Shown here: positions 45,001 through 55,389 of the stretch, in pieces
Numbering within the stretch: position 1 is the first letter of the stretch
How the letters are laid out: each line of letters starts with the position of its first letter
From: Neodiprion pinetum
Taxonomy: Eukaryota; Arthropoda; Insecta; Hymenoptera; Diprionidae
Length of the DNA: 64,000 nucleotides
NCBI RefSeq assembly: GCF_021155775.2
Contig: NC_060238.1
Location: forward strand, 14,980,542 to 15,044,541
Direction of reading: 5' to 3'
Translations under genes and position numbers: made by a program
Notes under the pieces: generated by a model
The model's input: the letters and a program-made list of their open reading frames with translations, nothing else
Database searches by the model: none
What the model was told of the DNA's origin: nothing

Positions 45001-46990
45001 GAATATGGATTTAACTCCACGTGCACACAGATGGTGGGCATTCCTCCAAACATTCACTTTTGATGTCATTTATCGCGAGGGTAAGCGTATGTCACACGTC
45101 GATTTTTTCTCGCGCAACCCCTTGCCAGTACAAACAGTTTTTGATAAAATACCACAAAAACAGATTAATTTTACCGAAATCTCTCACAATTGGCTCTTAG
45201 CTGAACAACAGCGTGATGATAGTATCTGTGACCTCATTTCTAAACTAGAAAATGAAGAACTCGATCCAAACACGGCTGAGACTTACGAAATTAGGGAGGG
45301 CGTGCTTTACCGTAAAGTCCAGCGAAATGGTCGCAGCAAATTTTTACCAATAGTACCTAGAGCATTACAATGGTCAGTGATAAATCATGTCCACGAGTCC
45401 CTCATGCACTTGGGTTGGCAAAAGTCTCTGGACAAAGTTTTTCAACATTACTGGTTTCCGAATGTGACTAAATACGTCCGAAAATTTGTCGAAAATTGTA
45501 TCACTTGTAGAGTATCCAAATCTCACTCGGGCAAGGTACAAGAAGAACTTCACCCAATTCCGAAAGCCGCCATTGCGTGGCACACCGTACACATAGATGC
45601 GGCGGGAAAACTAAGTGGGAAAAACAACGTCAAAGAATACGCTTTTGTGGTCATCGATGCTTTCACAAAATTCGCTCTTCTTCTTCATACCGTGCGTATC
45701 GATGCTGCTAGTGCTATCAAAGCCCTTAGATCCGCGGTTGCACTGTTCGGCGCCCCGACTCGGGTGATCGCGGATCAGGGCAGATGTTTCGCAAGTAAAG
45801 ATTTTAAGGATTTCTGCAACTCTCATAACATAGCCCTTCACCTGATAGCAACGGGCACTTGTCGCGCCAACGGGCAAGTCGGACGCTTTATGAGCACCAT
45901 AAATGACATGCTTACATGCGTCGAGACAAGCAAAGAGAAAACTTGGCAGCAAGCGTTAGATGACGTGCAACTAGCCCTAAGTTGTACAACATCCCGCGTT
46001 ACTAAAGCTAGTCCTTTAGAACTGATGATAAGTAGAGTTGCCAGACCGCTTGGGTTAATGACTCTGAGTGACGATACTGAGGAAGTTCGCTTTTCTGAGA
46101 TTAAAGAGCAGGCAGCGAGGTCTATCAAATGGAATGCTCAAAAAGAAAAAGAGAGATTGATAATACCAAGGCGAAAGTTTCAAGGTTTGCTGTTGGCGAT
46201 TTTGTGCTACTCGAAAATCATAAACGAAATCAAACAAAGCTAGACCCAAAATTCAAAGGACCCTTCAAAATCACCGATGTGTTAGCCGGTGACAGATATT
46301 GTTTAAAAATCTTAGACAGTAACAGAACCTACAAGTTGTGCGAGATATCGGGATAGATTTGGTCACGTGAGGCTGGCCAGGATTGCCAGTAAACGAAAAT
46401 TCAAATCCGCATGTACGGAGCTGCTGAGACCAAGCGAGCCAAAAGACGATTAGTCGGTCACCAACCACCTATCCGAAAGGACCGCACCATTTCTTATATA
46501 TTTCACATAAACTGATTATCCCGTTGCCGAGTAGTCTGGAGGACAGGAGATATTCGTGAACAAGAAGAAGGAACCTGGCCCACAACGAAGACCCCGGGGT
46601 TCCCAGTAGCTCTGTGTTCTTTTGTTTTGTCCCTCTTATTATTTATACATATTTATTTCGTTCTTTTTTTTTGGTTCCGCTCTTTTTAATTCTCTTTTGT
46701 GACGCCTATTGGCTCATTTTATCTTTTATAACCTTAAGCCCGGCCGTTTTTTTGTCTTTAGATTTTATTTATACATGGATCGGCCATTGTAAATTTATTT
46801 ATTAATTTATTCTGTCCTTCTATTTTTTGTGCCTGCTATATCTTTTGTAACGACTATTAGCGTTCTCTTCGATTTTACAATCGGACACGCCCATGTTAGA
46901 AAGATAAGTTTACCCTTTTCTTGTTTTGTAGTGTATGTAGTTCAATAATAAATAAAACGAGGTGGCTATTTTGACTTTAGGTACGACCCG
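42030..46990 (+). mobile_element. Ty3/Gypsy retrotransposon, decayed, 3' LTR not found
   Basis: Starts TGTCGGCGCAAGAAG, the same terminus as a partial copy at 54571, so this is a true element end (5' LTR start). Gag-pol spans 42320-46356. The right boundary is approximate; no repeat of the 5' end was found downstream, so the 3' LTR is missing or truncated. Inserted at the edge of the satellite array. Confidence 0.75.
42320..46356 (+). pseudogene. Ty3/Gypsy gag-pol polyprotein, inactivated
   Basis: Gag and pol share one frame. Gag has two zinc knuckles (CFACGKIGHRVREC, CFKCGEVEHIAPRC, about 43100-43275). Protease motif FFSDSGAE lies near 43390. RT motifs LDMASGFHQI and CYLDDII (near 44330) are intact; RNase H shows HTDASSDGYG and TDCNSV. 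Integrase has an H2C2 zinc finger (HESLMHLGW ... CITCRV) and the DDE core HIDAAG, ADQGR, but QVGRFMSTI where QVER is usual, so the third catalytic Glu is Gly. Further lesions: TAA at 42701-42703, TGA at 43436-43438, and a frameshift near 46170 before the C-terminal KFKGPFKI region. Not capable of transposition. Confidence 0.9.
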
Positions 46991-47098
46991 CTTACAATAT
47001 CATAATTACTGATAGAAAATCATAAAGAATCATTACAAAGTACGCGCATGAGCGCTTGCGACTTATGCCCGACTGCGACGTTCCTAAAGAGCTTAATC
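46991..47098. other. Short spacer between Gypsy and BEL elements
   Basis: No gene or repeat recognised. It ends in the left copy of the BEL target duplication (CATGT, 47099-47103). Confidence 0.4.
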
Positions 47099-47103
47099 CA
47101 TGT

Positions 47104-47519
47104 TGTTTAGAGAGATGGCAAAAAGATATGGATCATCGACGTGGGATCCGCGAAATAGTGACGAGAACGAGTGTGATTGAAACGAAATGATGTAGAGATG
47201 TAGAGAGATGATGATTAATAGTAACCGAGAATTTTTATTGGTTTTGATGCGGCGATACAGACCGTATCGCAAGAGAACGTTACAGAGAGTAATGATTTTA
47301 CAGAGCAAGAGAACTAATAGATTATACACATACATGATTTCGAGATAGTAGACAATACATGAGATACAGCTGATGGGTTTTGAGTCGCGACACGGGCAAG
47401 CGGCGAGATTTGACGCAGAGACGGCAAGTAAATATTGCACGCGAGTGTGCGTACATGTGCGAGGACGATTTTGAGTGTCGCGAGACACACATTCAACTAT
47501 TCGATACCTTGCCGAAACA
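47104..47519 (-). repeat. BEL/Pao 3' LTR
   Basis: 416 bp. On the minus strand it starts TGTTTCGGCAAGG. It is preceded on that strand by the purine-rich GCGAAGCGGGCGGTA, a probable polypurine tract. Confidence 0.95.
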
Positions 47520-47594
47520 TACCGCCCGCTTCGCTATCGGTAACGATCGCGAAATTAGATTATGCCGCCCGCCGTGCGTTATTTATTCTTAGAG

Positions 47595-50500
47595 TCAATG
47601 ATTGTCTTGAGAGGACACTGGAAGCACACACAATTTCACGATAGGACGTTTTAACACAGAGGATTTCGTTTTAACGGTCACAACGCGAACGAGACCGTCG
47701 GTTCCCGGATGCACTTCGATCACTCTTGCGAGGGGCCACACAGATGGAGGTAGATTTTCGTTTTTTACGAGAACGATGAATCCGATTTTGATGTTCCCGT
47801 GATGAGTCTGCCATTTCGAGAGGTTTTGAAAGGACTGAAGATACTCCGTACTCCACCGTTTCCAAAAATGCTCCAGCATTTGACGCGAGTGTTGCCAATG
47901 CGATAGCCGTTGAGCTGGCACCTCGATGAGTGTCGGCTCAGGAATTGTGTTCAATGCTGAGCCGACGAGAAAGTGTCCTGGAGTCAAGGCACTTGGATCC
48001 CGTGGATCGTCCGAGATAGCGCAAAGAGGTCGAGAATTAAGCGTGGCTTCTACTTGCGTGAGGAACGTCGCGAATTGCTCAAACGTTTGAGTAGCTTCTC
48101 CGATGACTCGTTTGAGGTGAAATTTGACTGATTTCACTCCGGCTTCCCATTTTCCACCGAAATGAGGCGCGGAAGGGGGATTGAACCGCCACTGGGTTCC
48201 GTGTGATGCGAGGATGTTTGCGATTTCTGAGAACTCCTTTGACGATGCAGCGAGAAGACGGCGAAGTTCCGAGTCTGCGCCGACGAGATTCGTTCCACAA
48301 TCGCTTGCGATTGAGGCACAAATTCCTCGTCGAGATGTAAAGCGTTTGTACGCCGCGATGAATGCCTCCGTCGTGTAGTCCGAAACTAGCTCGAGATGCA
48401 CAGCCGAGGTCGTGAAGCAGATTAAGATAACGATATTGTAACGTTTTAGGCGTTACGTTAATAAAATATGGATCCGCGAGTTTACTTATTATCGAATCAA
48501 AAGGAATCGAAGGCGTGAACAAAATATCGTGGAAAATGCTTTTAATGCGTGATACGTGTTTCTTGTTTAAAGTCTGAAACAAGACTGTTTTTACAATAAT
48601 ATCGGTTGGCGCAGCAACCTTATTTTTTTTTGAAGACATAAGAGGTTTATAAACGTCTTTTATCTATGCTGACTACTAGATCATTAATAAGGGGGCAAAA
48701 CGGGTGATTTCACCCTTTGTAACAATATATTCCTTGCATGATTTCGCTCCTATTCCGCGGCAGGCTCGAATCGGGAATGGACCAGCGTAGTCAACGCCAG
48801 AGTGAAGAAACGGCCTTGATTGCGTGACTCGAGACTGAGGGAGTTGGCCCATCTGTTGGCTGCTGAGGGTGGCGCGATGACGCGCACAAGGAACGCAACG
48901 ATGTATGAACATGCGGATCGGTACTCTTCCTCCCAGGATCCAGTACCGCTGTCGGATTGTAGCAAGAGTGAGTTGCAGACCTCCGTGGAGCGTCAACCGA
49001 TGATGATGATCGATGATCAATGTGGAGAACGATGATTCGCGATGCAAGATGAACGGGTGCTTTTCGTCATACGAAAGCAATGAGTGATTCAGTCGACCAC
49101 CGACTCTGAGGAATCCGTTCGAATCGATGAACGGCGTGAGTCGCGATAGTGGATGACTTCGAGTGAGACTTGAGCTTGTCTCGATTTGGCGAATTTCTTC
49201 TGCAAAGTACGCCTGCTGGGTCACCTTGGTCCAAAACAGTTGGGCGTCGCTCAATTCGAGAGTAGAGATCGGTCCGACAGTGATAGACGTGTTTACGCGA
49301 TTCGATGTCGTCTTCGCGAGGAACCGATTTGCTGCGCGTTTACACAATGATGTGACTTTAAGGAGAGTCGATAGTTTTGAGTAGCGATCGACGAGATCCC
49401 AGATTTGTAGCGGCTTAGCTGTTGCGATGTGCGTCGACAGCCCTTTTCTTTCCTCGAGATGAATGTTTTCTTCCGGTCGCGGAGATAAGGATGGCCAATT
49501 AACAAAAGGCTTCGAGAGCCAGGATGGTCCGAAGGTCCAAGGTTCTGATTTTTGAAGTTGCTCCGGAGATGTACCACGAGACGCAAGATCAGCGGGGTTT
49601 TCAAAACCCGAGATGTAATACCAACGAGCGCGCGCGAACTCTTGGATTTCCGTTACGCGATTACGAACGAATTCCTTCTACCGCGATGGGTGGCTTTTGA
49701 TCCACGCGAGCGCGACTGTGGAATCCGTCCACAGATAAACCGGGGTGTTTTCGAAATTGAGAGTCTTTTCCAAATGACACATCAACCGGACGAGAAGATT
49801 CGCAGCACAGAGTTCAAGACGAGGAATTGTCACCTTCTTTAGCGGCGCTACTTTAGTTTTCGCGCACACTAGTGAAACGCGCACTTCGTGAGTGTTGATA
49901 TACGTTCGCGCGTAGATCACTGCGCCTAATGCGCTTTGAGAGGCGTCCGCGAAACCGTGGATCTCTATCCCGAGAAATGCTGAACTTGACCCGATCCATC
50001 GTGGGATGGTAATAGCTGAGATGCCTTGAAGATCTTGTAGAAACTCGATCCATCGCGAGGACAATGAAGCTGAGAGCGGCTCGTCCCAGTCGAAACCGAG
50101 TGCCCACAATTCCTGCATAAAGATTTTGGCTCTGATCGTGATCGGCGAGAGCCATCCGAGAGGATCAAAGAGCTGCGCGGTTTGTGAGAGAACTTTTCGT
50201 TTCGTGAAATTGTCCCGAGTTTGATGAATTTGCGGAGAGAACGCGAACTCGTCGATGTCTGGTCTCCACGCAAGACCGAGAGCCCGAAAGAATGGACTTT
50301 GATCGAGATTCAGATGCATCGCGATCTCTTGATGGTTTCGAGAAATGTCAACGAGAGTTTCTGGGTGGCTTGAAGTCCACTTTTGAAGTTCAAAGCCGCC
50401 CGCCTTGAGCAATTGATTGAGTTCGTTGATTTTCTCGCGACCTTAATCAACGTTCTCTGCTCCTGAGAGGATGTCGTCGACGTACGTGTTTTCGAGAATG

Positions 50501-53172
50501 ACGTGGCTCGCAAAGGGATACTGCTTACCTTCGTCCTGAACGAGTTGATGAAGAACACGGATCGCGAGATACGGAGCGCTTGCAAGACCATACGTTACCG
50601 TAGTCAGTTGATATTCTTCAATCAGTAGCTCTGGTTCTTCCCTCCAGAGGATTCGCTGAAAATCTTGGTCATCATTGTGGACCAAAATTTGTCGGTACAT
50701 CTTGACGATGTCTGATGAGAACGCGACTGGATATTGTTGCCAGCGTAAGAGAACGTCCGCGAGGTCGGTTTGCACTTTTGGACCGACGAGAAGATTGTCA
50801 TTGAGAAAGAGTCCGAGGTTGGTTCTTTGAGACCCGTTGAACACGACACGCAACTTTGTTGTTGAACTGCTGTCGCGAACTACACCGTGATGGGAAAGAT
50901 AAAACACGCGGAAATTGTCTTCAGGTGTATTGATAGCGCGACGCATGTGCCCGAGTTCACGATATTCAAGAAGGAAGCTCGAGTAAGCCTCCTTGACTTT
51001 CGCGTCGCTACCGAACCGTTTCTCCAAACGAAGGAGCATTTGATGCGCGGGATTCCGCGAGTTGCCGAGCTCTACCGAATGGTCTTTGAGCGGCAGCCGA
51101 ACTACGTAACGACCGGACGCAGTTTGAGAAACCGTTTCGCGGAAGCGTTGCTCACAACGCTCTTCTTCGGACGTTAGTGCCAAAGGTTTCGACACTTCTT
51201 CCTGCTTCCAAAACTGCTGCACGAGATCGAGCAGTTCGTAATCGAGGGAGCATTGGAAGCCTTGGACTGCGCTATACGAGGGGCTTGCTGCTTCCGCTGA
51301 AACGCAGCCGGAGAGGACCCAACCGAACTGAGTTTCTTGCACGATTGGTGTTCCTGGTGCTCCTCTTCGAACTCCTTGACCAATGATGTTGCTGTAGATG
51401 TCAGCTCCGAGAATTACGTCGATTTGACTGGGATGTGCAAAGCTTGGATCCGCGAGGTTGAGTCCTCGTAGATGAGGCCAGTCTTCGGCGAGAAGTCGAA
51501 ATGAGGGTAGATACGATGTGACTCGTGGAAGCACGAGTGCCTCCACCTGACATGAGAACGAGGCGTGAGCACGAGATTGGAGTTGCAATGTCGCGATGCC
51601 GCGAGTCACTGCCGATTGATGAGCTCCGACGCCAATGATCGGTATCGTTGCTTGATGCCGACGTAGTCGCAATTGTTGCGCTAGCGACTCCGTGACGAAT
51701 GAACTTTCGGATCCTTGATCGAGTAGAGCGCGAGCGATGATTCTTTCTCCAGTCTCCGGATTTGAAGCGATCAATTGCACTGTGGCGAGAAGAACTGGAG
51801 AGCGCTTGATCATTGTAGGCTGAGCTGAGTGGTTGCTTACCTGAGAGGCGCTGTTCGAGATCGGTGCGTTCTGCACTGCAGGTTGCGCTACTGCGGCCTG
51901 TCCTTGAGATGTGCCGCTGTTGGCAGCTGTCGAGATTGAAGAAGAGTTTCGATGCAGCAAGGAATGATGTCGACCGTTGCACATGCGACACGTTTTGTTG
52001 GATCGACAGTCCTTCTGCTGATGTGGACCGAGACAATTGAAGCAAAGCTTTTTCGCAGAAACCACTTCCCTTCTTTGATCGAGAGATTTGTTGCGAAAGG
52101 TCGAACAGAACGCGATGTAGTGGTTGCCTTTGCAACAAGCACACGACTGTTCCTTTGATTGCGCTGTATGTGACCTTGTCGTCTGAAGATTTGACCTTCC
52201 TTGCGATGAGTGCGGTTTCGACGTCGCGATTCGATTATGAGCATGAGCTTGCTCCACGGCTTCAAGGGTGTGGATGCGACCGATGAGAAACGCCTTGAGC
52301 TCCGCAAACGTGGGGGGCTCGAGTTTCTCGCTAACACTTTTCTCCCACTCTTCGAGAGATGCTGGGTCGAGCTTGCGAATCGTCATGTGCACGATAATGT
52401 GATCACCTAATTTCTCGGGACTGTCAAGAAGTTCGAGTGCGCCAAGAGCTTCGCAAGTGTTGCTGTGCAAGCTCTTCAGTTCTGATGACGACTTTTCCGT
52501 GACACGAGGAATCGCGAAAAGTGTCGCGAGATGAGAATCCGTCAAAAGTCTCTTGTTTTCGTACCGTGAGACGAGAGTTTCCCAGGCTCGAGGGAAGTTT
52601 TCAGCGGTAAGAGCGATGTTTTTAATGAGTTGTGACGGTTCATCGGTAAGACTTGTTTTTAGGTAATGCAGTTTTTCCACTCCCGAGAGTTGCGAATTTT
52701 CGCGAACGATTGATGTGAAGAGGTCGTGGAAAGACTTCCAGTCTGAGTAATTGCCCGAGAACGTAGGCAATTCGATGCGTGGTAGCCGTTTTGAGGCTCC
52801 TCCAGTTGTGAGTTTGGGGGCTACGGCTGTTGGCACGATCGGTGCCGATAGAGTCTTGAGAGTTCCGAGTAGATCGAGCATCTCTCCCTTCGCGTTTAAG
52901 TATTGCTTTTCGCACTGTCCGTAATAGTCTTTCGCGAAATACGAAAGTCTTTTGATAGCGTCGAGTTGATCACCTTTTGCTGCGATTCTAATTTGATCGA
53001 CTGTCTCGTGCATGTCTTGGAACTTCAGCCAATTCGAATTTAAAGCATCTAATCGCGATTGCACTTGCCCGAGGGTTGTTTTTGCTTCACCGAGCTTGCG
53101 CAAGTTTTCGAGAGTGCGACAGATGCGCCTGAAGAGATCGGTTTGACGTTCAATGTATTCGTCGATCGTCAT
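47595..53172 (-). pseudogene. BEL/Pao gag-pol polyprotein, first copy, inactivated
   Basis: Start chosen at the ATG of MTIDEYIERQ (53172), the usual BEL gag start; the frame is open 30 codons further upstream. Order on the minus strand: gag (FSGNYSDWKSF), knuckles CACCKGNHYIAFC and CFNCLGPHQQKDC, protease LLDQGSESS, RT (SSDIVKMYRQI, YVDDILSG), RNase H (FADASQSALGAV, LWTDSTVALAW), integrase zinc finger, then core D (VDYAGPF), D (SDCGTNLVGA), E (GGKWEAGVKS), all three kept. Lesions: TAA at 50443-50445 (Gln to stop just after YVDD), TAG at 49678-49680, and a 288-bp insertion at 48437-48724 splitting the integrase core. Otherwise a single frame, so the copy is lightly damaged. Confidence 0.93.
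48437..48724 (-). mobile_element. ~288-bp LTR-like insertion, copy 2, inside BEL integrase
   Basis: Absent from the sister BEL copy at 56215-56221, which gives the borders. ATAT at 48433-48436 and 48725-48728 is the target duplication. Minus-strand ends are TGTTACAAAGG and ACGTTACA. The minus strand has an open stretch starting MSSKKNKVAAPTDI that reads through into BEL sequence; whether it is ever coding is unknown. Confidence 0.85.
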
Positions 53173-53534
53173 CCTGACAAACGAGAAAGTGTAACTCACG
53201 CGACGAACAGAGTTTTCACGAACGAGATACGCACACAGTGATAATAGGGCGTCGCGATACACACTTTGAGAGATCGGTGTTGTTGACGCTCAGATCTTAG
53301 TCACGGTCACTACAGAGGACACCGCACGTTTGAATTTAACGGACGCGACTGATTTTGATGATGGTTTTCACCGATAACGATATTGTTCACTTTGATTACG
53401 TGAACTTTCGCAACTTGATGCACACGCGATAGTTCCGTTTCACTCACTGGCTAATTTGTTTTTTCGTAAGTCGCAACGATTCGAAAGATTAGACTCGATT
53501 TGCGAATGATCCGATTCGATTCGCGACTGATCCG

Positions 53535-53552
53535 GCTCGAAGGACCAAAAAA
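53535..53552 (-). promoter_or_regulatory. Putative primer-binding site of the BEL element
   Basis: Immediately inside the 5' LTR, the minus strand reads T-rich spacer then TGGTCCTTCGAGCCGGAT. The TGG start and position fit a tRNA primer site. The tRNA was not identified. Confidence 0.6.
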
Positions 53553-53968
53553 TGTTTAGAGAGATGGCAAAAAGATATGGATCATCGACGTGGGATTCGC
53601 GAATTAGTGACGAGAACGAGTGTGAATGAAACGAAATGATATAGAGATGTAGAGAGATGATGATTAATAGTAACCGAGAATTTTTATTGGTTTTGATGCG
53701 GCGATACAGACCGTATCGCAAGAGAACGTTACAGAGAGTAATGATTTTACAGAGCGAGAGAACACATAGATTATACACATACATGATTTCGAGATAGTAG
53801 ACAATACATGAGATACAGCTGATGGGTTTTGAGTCGCGACACGGGCAAGCGGCGAGATTTGACGCAGAGACGGCAAGTAGACATTGCACGCGAGTGTGCG
53901 TACATGTGCGAGGACGATTTTGAGTGTCGCGAGACACACATTTAACTATTCTGTACCTTGCCGAAACA
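53553..53968 (-). repeat. BEL/Pao 5' LTR
   Basis: 416 bp, near-identical to the 3' LTR. As the element runs on the minus strand, its promoter would lie here. Confidence 0.95.
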
Positions 53969-54160
53969 CATGTTTAGAAGAAGAAAGTGTGGAAACACAG
54001 TCAGAAAGTGTCGATGTCGGCGGAAGTGATCAAGCTAAGATACACAAATAGTTAATACCCATTCGCTTTGCTTATTAGTCACAAGTCATAGAAACCCTAC
54101 CCCACTAATGTGGACGGAGATGGCGTGATGCAACAACGAGCGATGGGAGACATGGTTATA

Positions 54161-54367
54161 TGGTTGATCGAATCGCATGGGCGATTGGTAGCTACATGGA
54201 TAGCGAGTTGTATATTGATCACATGGTTGATCGAATCGCATGGGCGATTGGTAGCTACACAGATAGCGAGTTGTATATTGATCACTTGGTTGATCGAATC
54301 GCAGGGGCGATTGTTAGCTACAGGGATGGCGAAGTATGCCTTGAAAAAAAAAAAAAAAAAAAAAAAA
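54161..54367. repeat. 63-bp tandem repeat x ~2.9 followed by A24
   Basis: Units begin at 54161, 54224 and 54287 with TGGTTGATCGAATCGCA and differ at a few positions. 63 bp is 21 codons, and both strands are open through the array. A run of 24 A residues follows at 54344-54367, suggesting a retroposed 3' end. No recognised protein. Confidence 0.85.
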
Positions 54368-54570
54368 TATGTGTTCATTTTGGTAGCAGCCCTAAGTTTT
54401 GCATTGGTTGTGCGAACCACTCTAGTTTGCGAACGTGGCAGTCCGTTAGAATTACTTTTACGTTCGTTATGGTCAGGGAGACCGAGCAGTTGAACTAATC
54501 CTACAAGTTTCCAGATATAAAATGAATTGAACTGATACCACACGAGGTCGTGTGACAGTCAAGACGGCCG

Positions 54571-54918
54571 TGTCGGCGCAAGAAACCGGCAGCCTCACCG
54601 CTTGACGCTCGTAACTGTCGTACTGCTTTTGTTTTAATTTAGACCACACGAGTATTGTTATTAAGTTCCGATCTTTGTAATGTAACAGGGGTGGGTAAGA
54701 TACCTAACTCGAATCCTGAAGGTTACCTTGGGGAAGTCGAGAGAGGAGAGAGCATTGATAGTCAGAGGCTCGGACGTGAAGGACCGAGAGCGTCTTGAAA
54801 TCCCCACACATCTACCCGCTGCTATATTAGTGTTAGTTTCTTTAGAAAAATAAAAGAACAGAGAAAAATCTGAAATTATGAGTGACTCTCCCGATCACCT
54901 CTATCCCCCATTGATACG
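54571..54918 (+). mobile_element. 5' fragment of the Ty3/Gypsy family
   Basis: Begins TGTCGGCGCAAGAAA and matches 42030-42355 through the leader and the gag start (MSDSPDH), with small indels, including about 15 extra bases after AATCCTGAA. It stops abruptly near 54918, where BEL LTR sequence begins. Confidence 0.9.
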
Positions 54919-54919
54919 T

Positions 54920-55302
54920 GGACGTGAGATCCGCGAATGAGTGATGAGAACGAGTGTAAATGAAACGAAAATGATGTTCAGATGAAGAGAGATAATGATT
55001 ACCGATAAACGAGACTTTTATTCGTTTTGATGTGGCGATACCAACCGTATCGCAAGAGAACGTTACAGAGAGTGATGATTTTACAGAGCGAGAGAACACA
55101 TAGATTACACACATACATGATTTCGAGACAGTAGACAATACATGAGATACAGCTGACAGGTTTTGAGTCGCGACACGGGCAAGCGGTGAGATTTGGCGCA
55201 GAGACGGCACGTAAACATTGTACGCGAGTGTGCGTACATGTGCGACGACGATTTTGAGTGTCGCGAGATACACATTTAACTATTCGATACTTTGCCGAAA
55301 CA
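54920..55302 (-). repeat. Partial BEL/Pao 3' LTR
   Basis: Matches the 416-bp LTR from the GACGTGRGATCCGCG segment to its TTTGCCGAAACA end. The missing portion was lost at the junction with the Gypsy fragment. Confidence 0.9.
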
Positions 55303-55389
55303 TACCGCCCGCTTCGCTATCGGTAACGATCGCGAAATTAGATTATGCCGCCCGCCGTGCGTTATTCATTCTGAGAGTCAATAATTGTC

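Larger units (their letters stand above)
47104..53968 (-). mobile_element. Complete BEL/Pao retrotransposon with two LTRs
   Basis: 6,865 bp between CATGT duplications (47099-47103, 53969-53973). LTRs are 416 bp each, TGTTTCGG...TTTAGAGAG...ACA ends read on the minus strand, with roughly a dozen mismatches between them, so the insertion is not very recent. Gag-pol occupies most of the interior on the minus strand. This family also left a solo LTR (14957-15372) and a truncated copy (54920-60115). Confidence 0.95.

Noticed and set aside
42320..46356. Possible active Ty3/Gypsy element because pol is open for 907 codons
   Set aside because: Two in-frame stops in gag/protease, a C-terminal frameshift and the Glu-to-Gly change in integrase rule out autonomy.
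48079..48639. A 186-residue minus-strand gene starting MSSKKNK
   Set aside because: Its first part comes from the 288-bp insertion and the rest is BEL integrase sequence read out of frame, so it is a chance fusion. The insertion's own short peptide remains unexplained.
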